The notes beneath the pieces are model-generated. The model worked only from the letters and a program-made list of their open reading frames with translations, made no database searches and was not told the DNA's origin. From Alligator mississippiensis (taxonomy: Eukaryota > Chordata > Crocodylia > Alligatoridae): a DNA stretch of 64,000 nucleotides. Made by a program: the position numbers and the translations under genes. Location of the stretch: the NCBI RefSeq assembly GCF_030867095.1, contig NC_081826.1, positions 252,568,251 to 252,632,250 on the forward strand, written 5' to 3'. Shown here in pieces: positions 47,067-57,770 of the stretch; within the stretch, counting starts at the first letter, position 1; each line of letters opens with the position of its first letter.

Positions 47067-47697
47067 ATGTATCCTGTTGCTGTTCCTGTGCCTTGTGGAG
47101 AAGAAAATAAGGGACACTGTAGGAAATTTATTTTTTTCATTTTTGTTTTCGGAGTTGTATTGCTCTGTGCTGGATTTCTGCTTTTAGTCTTTATTTTCCA
47201 GTCCTGCCCATCTGGAACCTTCAGTGACTCTAATGCAGGACTGAAGGCTGTTGGGCTTGTTCTTGCTGTAGCTGGACTAGCTTGTGCCTTGCTGGCACGA
47301 TCGAGAGAGAAGTTTCACCTGAGACAGAGGCAGTTGCAAAATGCACAAATGCTCAGCCTAACTTCCTCTCAAAGGAGCTGTCAGTCTGCCCACCTCCTTA
47401 TCTTTGGATTTTTGGTTTTAACTAGTGGAATACTAATTGGTATCCTGGGCATTTGGGTTCCTGGCTGTAGCCCAGAATGGCAGCACCTGCAACCTAATCA
47501 AACCATTGCTTCTGAAGTCGGCCACTAGGGCTATGGATTTCTCTCTCTCCAAATCAAGGGCCCTTTTCTGGTGCTGGCTGGATTATGTTTGCTTGTGGTA
47601 GCTTACACTAAAAGGAAACAGAATTTAAATCTTTGCCAAGAATCCTCTGAAAGTGAAGAACAGCCTCAGAGTCCTGAAACATTCCAGGCTACTGCAG
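47067..47697 (+). CDS. TMEM171: TMEM171 main coding exon, with in-frame amber codon
   Basis: TMEM171 is a four-pass membrane protein of poorly known function. From ATG 47067 it reads MYPVAVPVPCGEENKGHC. Membrane segments follow at residues 21-44 (FIFFIFVFGVVLLCAGFLLL), 61-78 and 109-131 (FGFLVLTSGILIGILGIWV), matching human TMEM171 (FLFVFGAVLLC, SGMLISVLGIWVPGC). Codon 154 is TAG (47526-47528). After it the same frame continues to the donor at 47698 with GFLSLQIKGPFLVLAGLCLL, the conserved fourth membrane segment. So the homology runs unbroken across the stop. An upstream in-frame ATG at 46860 would add 69 residues spanning a poly-T tract and is disfavoured. The stop may be a recent null allele, a sequence error or a lineage change. 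Confidence 0.85.
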
Positions 47698-47912
47698 GTG
47701 AGCAAGTGATAGATTTGAATCTGTTTTAAGTTACTCATTCTGGGAGAGTTGTATTTGCAGCCAGTAACATTAGAATAGCTTAGATATGTGATTTATTGTG
47801 CATGTACTTTTATGAAGGAGATATGCAAATATGTTACTGTAACACAGCCAAGACTTGCAGGTTACAAGGAGGATCCACTTTTAAGTTGAATGTATTTTCT
47901 TTTTCTTCATAG

Positions 47913-48048
47913 ATAATGCTGTAATGGCATTGCCACCCCCACCTTATTTTATTGAGACTCGATCACTAATCATAGCTGCCAGGAGGACCACTTATCACCA
48001 GGGTGTAAATGAAAATCCTCCATCATACCACAGTATTTTTAATAATGG
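47913..48048 (+). CDS. TMEM171: TMEM171 coding exon with PPxY motifs
   Basis: The acceptor CTTCATAG ends at 47912 and a GTGAGA donor starts at 48049. The exon reads DNAVMALPPPPYFIETRS and later NENPPSYHSIFNNG, matching human PPPPPPYFPES and ENPPSYYSIFNYG. PPPY and PPSY are WW-domain ligands of the type bound by NEDD4-family ubiquitin ligases, a family-level inference. Phases (1 in, 2 out) agree with the neighbours. The open, well-conserved frame argues that the stop upstream in exon 47067-47697 is recent or not real. Confidence 0.85.
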
Positions 48049-49009
48049 GTGAGAATTTTCACGTTTTATTTTAATAATTCCAAGATGTTTTAAACCTATC
48101 GTAACATAGCAAGAAACACTCAGATATGGCTTGACTCTTTTATATCTGACTCAGAAAATCTTCTAGCACATGACTGAATTCCCCTTTTTCTAATATTTTT
48201 ACCTTGATTTCTGTTGTTGCATTAGGATCTCACTCCCCTAATGGGCTAGACTCAAATTCACACTGATAATTCTCTGTCAGCTGTTGGCAGGAAGAATTTA
48301 ATGTATTGAGTACAATGATGAGGCTCGGATTCTACTGGCTAAAGAAAAGGGATTGGATGACTGGGTTCAGTTCTTGCCCCTGTCATAGACTTGTGTAAAC
48401 TTGGACAATAAGCGTGACCCCTCTTTGCTTCCTTTCTTTGACTTTCATATCAGTGTATTACTATGTTTTTACTAGCTTTACAAAGTGTGAAGCATATGGT
48501 CCATAAGTTACTTTTCACTTAAAGAATTCAAAGTACTGATTTCAGGGATGCAATTCTAGGACTTATAAATGTCTCTTTTAAGGAAAGCAGAATAGAAAAT
48601 GAGTTGGAAGAGAAGCTGGGGCAAAAGGTTAGAGGAAGGGGTGATAAGTGGGAGAGAGCAATCCAAAGCTGCTTTGGGGCCTATGAGCAGTTGCACCAGC
48701 CTGTAATTGCTGGTCTCAGAGGTGAGGAATGGCATAATGTAGAACTGGCCATACTTGCTCTCACAAGCTGTATATTTCCACTAAACGAAGGGAATTTACA
48801 GCTGTCTTTTTAGGATTCTATGTAACTTCTATGCACTTCTGAAGTGTTTTGTGAACAAGCTCCAACATAAGCCAGAATCTGATGTGGAGAGTCAAATTGT
48901 ATTCCTTTTATGTATTGCTTCAGGGCTGTGTATCCAAATCAAATGAGAGTTGACTCAGAGTAGAAATGATGCTGGACTGTACTAATGTGTAATGCATTGT
49001 CTCTTACAG

Positions 49010-49061
49010 AGCACAGCTTGAAGGCATTAAAAAAACTATTGCTGTTGGAGAACACGAATAA
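49010..49061 (+). CDS. TMEM171: Possible TMEM171 last exon, short
   Basis: After a good acceptor (CTCTTACAG, ending 49009), the phase-2 join gives GAQLEGIKKTIAVGEHE and TAA at 49059-49061, with AATAAA at 49057 and 49160. The phase fits exactly. However, human TMEM171 has a longer C-terminus with a PPRYEE motif that I cannot find downstream. This may be the true exon of a shortened protein, an alternative end, or chance. Confidence 0.5.
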
Positions 49062-49159
49062 ATATACACAATTTCTAGAAGCTGTTTACTTCCAGATATT
49101 TTATGTATGCTCTATCTTTCATCTGACCTGCCTCCAAGTCATGGAGAAAAAGCATTAAC

Positions 49160-49165
49160 AATAAA
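49160..49165 (+). promoter_or_regulatory. Candidate poly(A) signal of TMEM171
   Basis: AATAAA about 100 bases after the proposed stop at 49061, with T- and GT-rich sequence following. Another hexamer lies at 49057, overlapping the stop codon. Confidence 0.4.
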
Positions 49166-49603
49166 ATAATGAGTATATCTGACTATGCTTCTCATCTGCA
49201 TCTTTAACTTCTTCCACACGCAGGGCTGTGAACTAAAATTTAATTCTTATAAGACATGGTACACTTCAGGTTTTAATTTTTTATGTAATTATCTTTTATG
49301 TAATAAATATTTTGTATTGATTGTGTTTTTAAGAAATGAACTTGTATTTAGAGAAATGCTATCTAAATCTAAGCAGTTAGACTAGTAGTTCTTGAATATA
49401 GTTAATAACAAATATGTTAAATATTTATCTTGGTCTGCTTATGGCTATAAGGTCTGTACTTTACTTTTTTATTTTCCTTTTGCTGAACACAAACTGCAAC
49501 AGAGCACTATTGTTTTGCCTGTTTTCATCTAATCAAATACTGTGCTGCAAAGTAAATGATTAAAAACTTTTTTAAAGGATTGTATGATTCCCTTGAAAAT
49601 ACT

Positions 49604-49998
49604 TAGAATCAAAGGAAAATGTAGGCCTTGAAGGAAGAAACAGAATTATTAGCCTAACATCTTTCTAAAGGCTGGATCCTCTCTGTTTAAACTACCCTAG
49701 CCAACCTCCTGCTCAAAGCAGGACCATCCCCAACTAGATCTTCCCAGATGAGGCTTTTTCTAGCTGTGTCTTAAAAACCTCCAAGGACAGATTCCTAATC
49801 CTCTCTGGGTAGCCTGTTCCAGTAATTTACTACCCTCCTAGTGAGGGAGTTAGATATTAGGAAATTAACTTCCTTTGCTGCAACTTGAGACCATTGCTCC
49901 TTGTTTTCTCACCTGCCACCACTGAGAACAGTCCAGCTCCATCCTCTTTGCAACCCCCCTTCAGGTAGTTGCAGGTTGCTATTAAATAGCCTCTCAGG
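49604..49998 (-). mobile_element. CR1 LINE 3' end, reverse orientation
   Basis: On the + strand it shows the reversed CR1 pattern: AGAATCAAAGGAAAATGTAGG, CTGCTCAAAGCAGGACCATC, CTTGAGACCATTGCTCCTTG and GAACAGTCCAGCTCCATCC. It is 5'-truncated at about 49998, where an unrelated GC-rich block begins. It is old and non-coding. Confidence 0.85.
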
Positions 49999-50330
49999 CT
50001 GTGTCCAGACACGTGCAGTCATGTGGTATATGGTGTTGCAGACCTGTCTCCAGGTGTTCTCTGTGCTGCAAGGTAGCAGTGTAGGGGGTTTCTTGGACCC
50101 CAGGAGATCCTGGGTCAAAAAGCTTGTGCAAAAAAGTGAGGCAGTACACATGGGGGCAGTGTGCACCACTCAAAGCCAGAGCCTGGCTAGCCAGAGCCAC
50201 ATTCCAGGTGCTGGCCAGGCTCCAAGCGGCAGGATCACTGCAGCGACAGCCTCAGGAGGTCCCCAGGTAAGGCTGCTGGGGCCAGCACAGTGGCTGTTAT
50301 GTAACATTTGATGATGCATACCTAGCAACA
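49999..50330. repeat. GC-rich block, possible half of a MITE
   Basis: Begins GGCTGTGTCCAGACACGTGCA, which resembles the ends of short DNA-transposon derivatives in reptiles, then runs GC-rich to about 50300. No matching right end was found. Its left edge coincides with the 5' end of the CR1. Confidence 0.35.
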
Positions 50331-52018
50331 CTCCAATTTCTATGTATATCAGGGCTTGTAAATCTGCATACATAAAATATATTGGTATGCATACATAACA
50401 GACAGCTAAAATATAACCCCTAAATGTTTGTAAGTAGCATTTGTTTGTGCAAGTAGACTGTTTGGGTTGGCTTTTTTTATTTTGGTTTTATTTTTTTAAT
50501 TATTGTAATTCAGGGTAGAAGTGTTCTTTGTGTCTTGTTTCTCTTTCCTCTCCCCTTCCCTGTCCCCTGTTGTTTTGTGAGCTCATAGTCTACTAGAGGC
50601 CTTTCTTTGAACCATACCTGTGATTCAAACTGGCATATGCTTCCTAACTCATTTAATTTTCAGTTAAACTAAAATAAATCTTCAGCTTTCCAATTTGAGT
50701 TCTTTCAACTAATTCTGCAGTTCTGGTGTATATTTTTTAAACCCATCTTTGCTTACCTTTCCTCTGTGTCAGAAGGGAAATTCTTCTCCCTCTTTTCTGT
50801 CAGACTATCAAATACTTTGGTATCTGTACTGGGGTAAAATTAAAGATCATTCTTCCATTGCTCTACATCTGTTGAGAATTAAAATGAATTAATAATTTGC
50901 TCTTAAGAGGGGAAAAATGAATGCCTATTAATCAAGACAAAAGGGCACTTTTAAAATATAGTATTCCAAGATCTGTCACTGAACTGCCTCAGTACTGTCT
51001 GTAATTTTTTGAGTAGCTCTCAAGATGCACCAAAGAAATTGTACAAATTAAGCAAAATACGTTCACCTTGAGCTGAATCCATAGGTGTTAAAACAAGTAT
51101 CTTTCCAGTTTCCTATGATGTCATTGCACTTACAGGAAAAATAATCTCTCTTTATTTGTGGAAACATGCCTACCTGCTGGACCTCTACTAGATCAAACAT
51201 ACTACTTACCCCCCAAAAAGAAGCCTTGATGGCAGACATGTTTTGCTGGGGTTCAGTGCCTCTGAAAACTAGGTCCATACATAGTGTAACTTTTCTGAAT
51301 ATAATATCAGTTAAAGAAAGAAGCTGCCAGCCACTGCTTGTATTTTCAGCTGCCTACATTTTTTATAGTTTCCAGGGCTTCACTCCTAAAATTTCCCCCC
51401 TTATCAGACTCAGTACAATGGTGGGAGGGGTGGCTAATCACCTGTTTTGAAGATGTGTAGGCAATGTGCTGATTTAATTGTTGGCTCCTGGTCTATCCTC
51501 ACTACTGACTGACTACTACTACTGCTGAGACAGTCACACTGGAAACTTAATAGAGGAAAGTTTAGTATAAATATTAGAAAGGAAGCAGCACCCTTCAAAA
51601 CCATAAGAAAAGCAAAAATAATTCTTAATACCCTTGTATTGAGGGAGTGGTTTGCTTACTATCACTGTAACGGTAGCTATAACCCTTCTTTTGTAATAAG
51701 TTAAATCAGACTTTACAGATATATTTCAAATTATTGAATCCTACTTGCTGCTCACTTTGCCTGATGATCAAGCAGTGCTTCATCAATTTCTTCTGATAGA
51801 AACTGAATGTTTGTATCTGGCCTAAGAAGGGGAAAAAGGGAGTAGAGGTTAAGGGGAGAAATTGGGATCATAACCCCAGATACAAACTCTTACTTTTCAT
51901 CCAAAACTGCAGTACTATTTTAGTCTGTTTTGATGCAATCGAGCTACCAATGGTATAGGAAGAAAGCACTTCTACTCTACTGTTCCAATACTTACACAGC
52001 AACTAATATGTTGTAGAA
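50331..52018. other. Intergenic, nothing recognised
   Basis: AT-rich sequence with no supported gene or named repeat. Confidence 0.4.
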
Positions 52019-52210
52019 CAGGGGTGGGCAATTATTTTGGGCAGAGGGCCACTCACCAAGTTTTGGGGAGCTGTGGAGGGCTGCATGGGTAGCCCTACCC
52101 CTTGACAGTTGCCCTACCCCTGGTTGCCATACTGATACCTGGAAGTCCCACCTCCTAGCACCTGATCTTTGCCATTGGAAGTTCTCTCCCCTTGCCCTGG
52201 AAGTACTGTA
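52019..52210. mobile_element. Truncated hAT-type element, relative of 54-1121
   Basis: Starts CAGGGGTGGGCAATTATTT, nearly identical to the left end of the element at 54, followed by related AGGGCC and GAGCTGT segments. No right end or target duplication was found. It stops before a (CA)n run at 52256-52276. Confidence 0.65.
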
Positions 52211-52255
52211 AGGGTGCTGTGATCTGGAAACCATGAAAATGGTATATATATGTAT

Positions 52256-52276
52256 ACACACACACACACACACACA
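52256..52276. repeat. (CA)n microsatellite
   Basis: About ten AC/CA units preceded by a short TATATATA stretch. It lies between the truncated hAT element and the CR1 at 52515. Confidence 0.9.
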
Positions 52277-52514
52277 TAAAGCATCTATAACCTATTTTAA
52301 TTTTCTTTAAAAATATTTTTCTACTGATTTCTGTGTTTACAAAAAGTATCCAGAGGTGGATGCATAATAGCTTAAAATACAGTCCTCCTGTGTGTTTTGT
52401 GTGGGCAGCAAGGGGGTATAAGTGGCAGTGTGGGTGTGGTGGCTGGGTGTGTACTGAGAGAGAGAGCTGGGGCCGGGATTCCAGCTCCATAATGTGCAGC
52501 TCTAACACGCTGCA

Positions 52515-53612
52515 TGTGAGCCTCGACTTGGATGACTACACAGTCTGGTGGGTGGCAAATTGGCTAGAGGGTCGCACCCAGAGAGTCGTAGTGGATGGGT
52601 CGGTATCGACCTGGAAGGGTGTGGGCAGTGGGGTCCTGCAGGGCTCGGTCCTTGGATCGATACTCTTCAATGTCTTCATCAGCGACTTGGACGAGGGAGT
52701 GAAGTGTACTCTGTCCAAGTTTGCGGATGACACAAAACTGTGGGGAGAAGTGGACACGCCGGAGGGCAGGGAACAACTACAAGCAGACCTGGACAGGTTG
52801 GACACATGGGCGGAAAACAACAGAATGCAATTCAACAAGGAGAAATGCAAAGTGCTGCACCTAGGGAGGAAAAATGTCCAGCATACATGCTGCCTAGGGA
52901 ATGACCTGCTTGGAGGCACGGAAGCAGAAAGGGATCTTGGAGTCCTAGTGGACTCCAAGATGAACATGAGTTGTCAGTGTGACGAAGTCATCAGAAAAGC
53001 TAATGGCACTTTATCGTGTATCAGCAGATTCATGACAAATAGAACCAAGGAGGTGATACTTCCCCTCTATCGGGCGCTGGTTAGACCGCAGTTGGAATAC
53101 TGTGTTCAATTTTGGGCGCTGCACTTCAAGAGAGATGTGGATAACCTGGAGAGGGTCCAGAGAAGGGCCACACATATGGCTAAGGGCTTGCAGGTCAAGC
53201 CCTATGAGGAGAGACTGGGGCACCTGGACCTCTTCAGCCTCCGCAAGAGAAGGTTGAGAGGCGACCTTGTGGCTGCCAGTAAGTTTATCACAGGGGCACA
53301 GAAGGGAATTGGTGAGGCTTTACTCACCAAGGCTCCCCTGGGGGTTACAAGAAACAATGGCCACAAGCTAGCAGAGAGCAGATTTAGATTGGACATTAGG
53401 AAGAACTTCTTCACAGTTCGAGTGGCCAAGGTCTGGAACAGGCTCCCAAGGGAGGTGGTGCTCTCCCCTACCCTGGGGGTCTTCAAGAGGAGGTTAGATA
53501 AGCATCTAGCTGGGGTCATCTGAACCCAGTACTCTTTCCTGCCTATGCAGGGGGTCAGACTCGATGATCTATTGAGGTCCCTTCTGACCCTAATATCTAT
53601 GAATCTATGATG
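52515..53612 (+). mobile_element. CR1 LINE 3' part with intact ORF end, youngest-looking copy
   Basis: The frame is open for about 330 codons, from DDYTVWWVANWLEGRTQR through GSVLGSILFNVFISDLDEG, the catalytic SKFADDTKLWGEV (near 52710), [18 protein letters not shown] and a stop after KRRLDKHLAGVI at 53523. The 3' tail is AATATCTATGAATCTATGA. The lack of any frame break indicates recent activity. Its translated frame continues by chance into the flanking DNA upstream to 52333. Sister of the copy at 17343. Confidence 0.94.
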
Positions 53613-54050
53613 CAGCTAGGCCGACCCCATGCCCAGGCTCTGTGTTTCTGCAACTCCACCCTGGGTCTTTGCCAGTCCCAGGGCACTTGCACAGACTTCG
53701 TCTTTCCCTGCCACCACCTTTCCCTGCATTCCCTCCTGCAGGCTTGCCCGCTGCTCCCTGCAGCCTCCCATTCCTGCACTGTTCCCTGCAGACCCCGCTG
53801 CCCACCAGGGCCCACTGCCTGCCGCAACCCTGCCACTTACCGTGGCTCCACCATCTGCTGGGGCCCCACACGGCTATGCTGCCCACCGGGGCCCACTGCA
53901 CTGCCGCCGCCCGTTGGGGCTTTGCTGCCTGCTAGGTCTTGCCTCAGCCCGGACGTGGCCCTGCCACCCACTGAGGCCCGCCACCCACAGGGGCTCTGCT
54001 GCCTGCTGGGTCCCACTGGAAACAGACCAAAGGATGTAGCCCAGGCTCTC
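53613..54050. repeat. GC-rich block with internal repeats
   Basis: Directly after the CR1 tail the sequence becomes GC-rich with recurring units such as GCCCACTGC, TGCCCACC(G/A)GGGCC and GCTGCCTGCTGGGTC. It is bounded by GCCCAGGCTCT at both ends (near 53629 and 54037). Probably a repeat element into which or next to which the CR1 inserted. No family was identified. Confidence 0.45.
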
Positions 54051-54806
54051 AGGATGGGGGATTGTGTATCCTGAAAAGCAGTAACTCAAAAAAGAATTTA
54101 GGAATCACTAAATGCAGAAAAGCTCCCAGTATGATGCTGTGCCAGAAAGGGTTACATGCTCTGTGGATGTATAAACAACATCATTCAGGAGCAGGAAAGG
54201 GACATTATATTTGTATACACCACTGGTGAAATTGGCCACTGTTGTGCCCCTGCATCTCATTCTGTTGTCAGTACTTGGAAAAGGATGTTGGGGAAAACTG
54301 GAGAAGGTTTAAGGCACAGTTGCAAGAATTCATCGTCTTTATTTAAACAATGTTAAAATGAAAACTCTCAGTCATCTCTGGTTCAGCTAGTCTATAAGGT
54401 GCATATCTACCCTGCATTCTGCCCTAAAATGAGAGATTACAGGAGCTTACTCAATTCAGTTTACCGGATCTAAACAGTGGCATGATTGCAGCCTATAATC
54501 ACTTATGCAGGAGAAACATACTTCAAAGTTTTTCAGTTTACTGCGTGTGAGGTGAAACTGCATTACAATACAAACCCTCACAGGTGGGCTTATGGGCTGT
54601 GTGGGTTTTGCATTGGGGTGAGTATCAACCTTTGTTAACTATTTGTAGGAAAAGTTGATAAGATAAATGGTAACCCATAGGAAGAAAAATTGTAATTAAA
54701 TGCATTTTATTGACTCTGGAAAGTCACAGGGTATTCCATACATCAAGCACAAATTGACTATATAAGCAATCCTGCTCCCTCACATATCCTGTTGTTAAAA
54801 ATAAGT
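54051..54806. other. Intergenic, nothing recognised
   Basis: No gene or named repeat is supported. Confidence 0.4.
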
Positions 54807-55244
54807 GGGTGCATCTACACATGTGCCTTACTGCAGAGTTGACCAATTAGTCTACATGTACACCAGTATTAGTGTGCAGTAAATGTATTAACTCTGCTGT
54901 TAGATAGTACTGTCAGGGACAATAATTCTGTGCAATCAAACACACATGTAGATGGTGGCAGGCTGGCTGAAGCACAAGGGTGCTAAAGTGTGGGAGCTGC
55001 CTGTTGCCTAGCTGTGCACTTTAGTACCCCTTGTGCCCCAGCCAGCCCTTCTGCCACCCAATGCCACGACCTGGAGCCTGGGCCTGGCCCCTGGACCCTC
55101 TGCCACTCCAGAGCTGCTTCACCCCAGCTCAAATTGCTGCTGTCCCAGGTGCATGTTCAGATGCTGCACCTGGGATCAGCTGACTGTAGTATGAACTGTG
55201 CTGGAGTTTATTTCAGCACATTAATTGTACGTGTAGATGCACCC
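54807..55244. mobile_element. MITE with GGGTGCATCTACAC inverted ends
   Basis: The left end GGGTGCATCTACACATGT and right end ACGTGTAGATGCACCC are inverted repeats with one mismatch over the outer 16 bases. AGT occurs directly outside both ends, a possible 3-bp target duplication of the length used by PIF/Harbinger-type elements. The 438-bp interior is non-coding with a GC-rich centre. The type resembles MITEs known from crocodilians; I do not assign a family name. Confidence 0.8.
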
Positions 55245-55499
55245 AGTGTGTACATTTTCCCCACCCCCAAAGCCAAGCTGCTGATAAATCCAAAGAACAG
55301 AATACATCTGCAGGCACATATAGCATAATCTCTAGATATGGTGAAGCTGGCAAAAGATCATTATGAGCAGGGTATTTTCGTTACAGCAGTTTGAGTCCAC
55401 AATAGACTAAAGACTTTCCTAATTTTGGCAAAGCATTCAGGAAGAAAGCGCATGTTATGGTAGACACAAGTCAGTTCCTGTTTAGGGTTCTGTGGGAGT

Positions 55500-56725
55500 C
55501 CTGTTTTTTTTAAATAATCAGCAGGATCCTGGTTTTCTCTGTTTAAGAATCACAAATTCTCTAATTAAAAACCCCAAGATCCCTCACTCCCCACCTGCAG
55601 CCCCCCCCGCCCCGGCCCTGCTAGTGCCCCTCACTGCCAACCCACAGCATCTCCAACCCTTCTGGTGCCCCTCACTCCTCAACCACCCCCTGCCTCCCCA
55701 GCCCTGCCAGAGGTGGGCCCCGGCTGCCAGGGCTACAGAGCTAGAGACCCGGGTCCACAGCCCCCGTCCTCTGCAGTAGCGCCCAAGTCCTGGCTGCTGC
55801 TCTTGGGAAGTGGTGGCTGCTGCAGCGGAGCAGAGCGTGGAGTGGGGGAGCAGATAAGGGCTCCCTGCTCTGCTGCCCTCCCCGCAGGGCCTCTGTGGCT
55901 CAGCAGGTAGAACCTGGTGCTTCAGGGTAAAGTGGGGTGGGGGAGCTTGATGCCGCCACTGTGAGCCCCAGGCTGCCATGGCAAGGCATCCCTTGCCTGC
56001 CCAGCAGCAGCAGGGGTGGTGGCAGAGTTGCTGCCAGGGAGGGAGAGGAGTGGAGAGACACCTCGCCATGGCAGCACAGGGCTCGCGATAGCAGCATTGA
56101 GCTTCCCTGCCCAACCCTGGTTTGCCCTGCCATGCTGGGTCCCGCCTGCTGGGCTGGGAAGGCCCAGGGTGGAGGGCAGCAGGGTGGGGAGCCTGAGCCC
56201 ACAGCAGGCAGCCCACCCCTGCCCCACGCAAAAAGTGCCCGCCATGTTCTCACCCGGAGTTCATGCAGCGGCCGGGAGCTGGCCCCTCTTGCCACTCAGA
56301 CAAGTCACCCACAGCTTTGTCCTGCTCCCTGCCGGGGCCCTGCAGCCATGCATTTTGGCCCCAGGCAGCAAGCCCCACACACCACCCAGGCTGGGAGCAG
56401 CTGCAGCTCCAGCCCTGCACCAGCCTTGGCCAACTCCCTTTCTCCCTCACTACGGGGGCCTCAATTCCTACCCCCCACCCCAGACTTACCTGTGGGAGCT
56501 GCTCTCCAGGCTGCCTGGTGGCCACATGCTGGTGTATGTGTGCACATGCACATGGTGCTCGTTGCCCTCCTCCTGCTACCCCTTTGCCAGCCTGCAAGGG
56601 GGAACCTGCTGTTTCCCACCTTCTTCTCTTTTAAAGGAGAAAGCCCATGTTTTTGTCCCCCTTAAAATGAGAAAATCCAGGTTTTTCTGCTTAAAATGAG
56701 AAAATCCTGGTTTTACCACATTTTT
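55500..56725. repeat. GC-rich ~1.2-kb dispersed repeat, copy 2
   Basis: Begins near GGATCCTGGTTTTCTCTGTTT and ends with AAATGAGAAAATCCTGGTTTT, so its two ends are partly complementary. The body is colinear with 38290-39315 (ACTCCCTTTCTCCCTC, ACCTGTGGGAGCTGCTCTCC, CAGGCTGCCTGG). No protein is supported; long open frames on both strands follow from high GC. A CR1 begins right at its right edge. Confidence 0.7.
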
Positions 56726-56729
56726 CCAT

Positions 56730-57770
56730 AGTTTCATAGTAGCTAGGGTCAGGAGGGACCTGAACAGATCATCTAGCCTGACCCCTGCCACAGGCAGGAA
56801 TGAATGCTGGGTTCACAAGACCCCAGACAGGTGATCGTCCAACCTCCTCTTGAATTTGCCCAAGGTAGGGGTGAGGACCACTTCCCTGGGAGGTTGGTTT
56901 CAGATTTTGGCCACCCTAACTGTAAAATATTGCCTTCTGATCTCTAACCTAAACCTATTCTCCATCATCATATTACCATTGTTCCTCATCACCCCAGGTG
57001 GTGCTGGGGAGAAAAGGGCTCTGCCTATTTGCTGTTCATCTCCCCTGATGAGTTTGTAGGCAGCCACCAGCTCCCCCCTCAGCCTCCTCTTGCTGAGGCT
57101 GAACAGGTTCAGGTTCCTCAGTCTCTCCTCGTAGGGCCTGTCCTGCTGCCCTCTCACCAAGCGGGTGACCCTCCTCTGAACCCTCTCCAGGCTGGCCACA
57201 TCCCTTTTGAAGTGCGGCACCCAGTACTGGACGCAGTACTCCAACTGTGGCCTGACCAAAGTCGCATAGAGGGGGAGTATCACCTCTCTGGACCGGCTTG
57301 AGATGCACCTTTGGATGCATGACAAGGTATGGCTGGCCTTGCTGGCTGCGGTCTGGCATTGGCGGCTCATGTTCATCTTGGAGTCAATAATGACTCCAAG
57401 ATCCCTTTCTGCCTCTGTGCTTTCAAGAAGGGAACTCCCCAGCCTGTATGTATGCTGTGGATTCCTTCTCCCAAGGTGCAGCACCCTGCATTTGTCTACG
57501 TTGAACCCCATCCTATTCTTGTCTGCCCACTTTTGTAGTCTGTCTAAATCTAGTTGCAACCTCTCTCTCCCTTCAAGTGTGTCTACCACACCCCACATCT
57601 TAGTGTCATCAGCAAACTTGGACAGCGTGCTTTCCACCCCCTTGTCCAAGTTGCTGATGAAGATGTTAAACAGTGCGGGCCCGAGGACCAAGCCCTGGGG
57701 TACCCCACTGCTCACATCTCACCAGGTTGAGTACAACCCGTCCACCACTACTCTCTGGGTGCAGCCCATC
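56730..57770 (-). mobile_element. CR1 LINE 3' part, reverse orientation (GAAACTATG-tail subfamily)
   Basis: The - strand frame 57715-56900 is open for 271 codons: [69 protein letters not shown] and RLEIRRQYFTVRVAKI. The 3' tail at 56730 is the reverse of CTACTATGAAACTATG. It is nearly identical over long stretches to the copy at 26881-28300, so the pair is one young subfamily. 5'-truncated at about 57770. Confidence 0.93.

Noticed and set aside
52333-52514. Upstream extension of the CR1 open frame as a host N-terminus
   Set aside because: The open frame runs by chance into flanking DNA past a microsatellite; CR1 homology starts near 52515.
55584-56699. Several 200-codon open frames on both strands
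   Set aside because: They overlap one another in a GC-rich dispersed repeat shared with 38290-39315; stop codons are rare there for compositional reasons.
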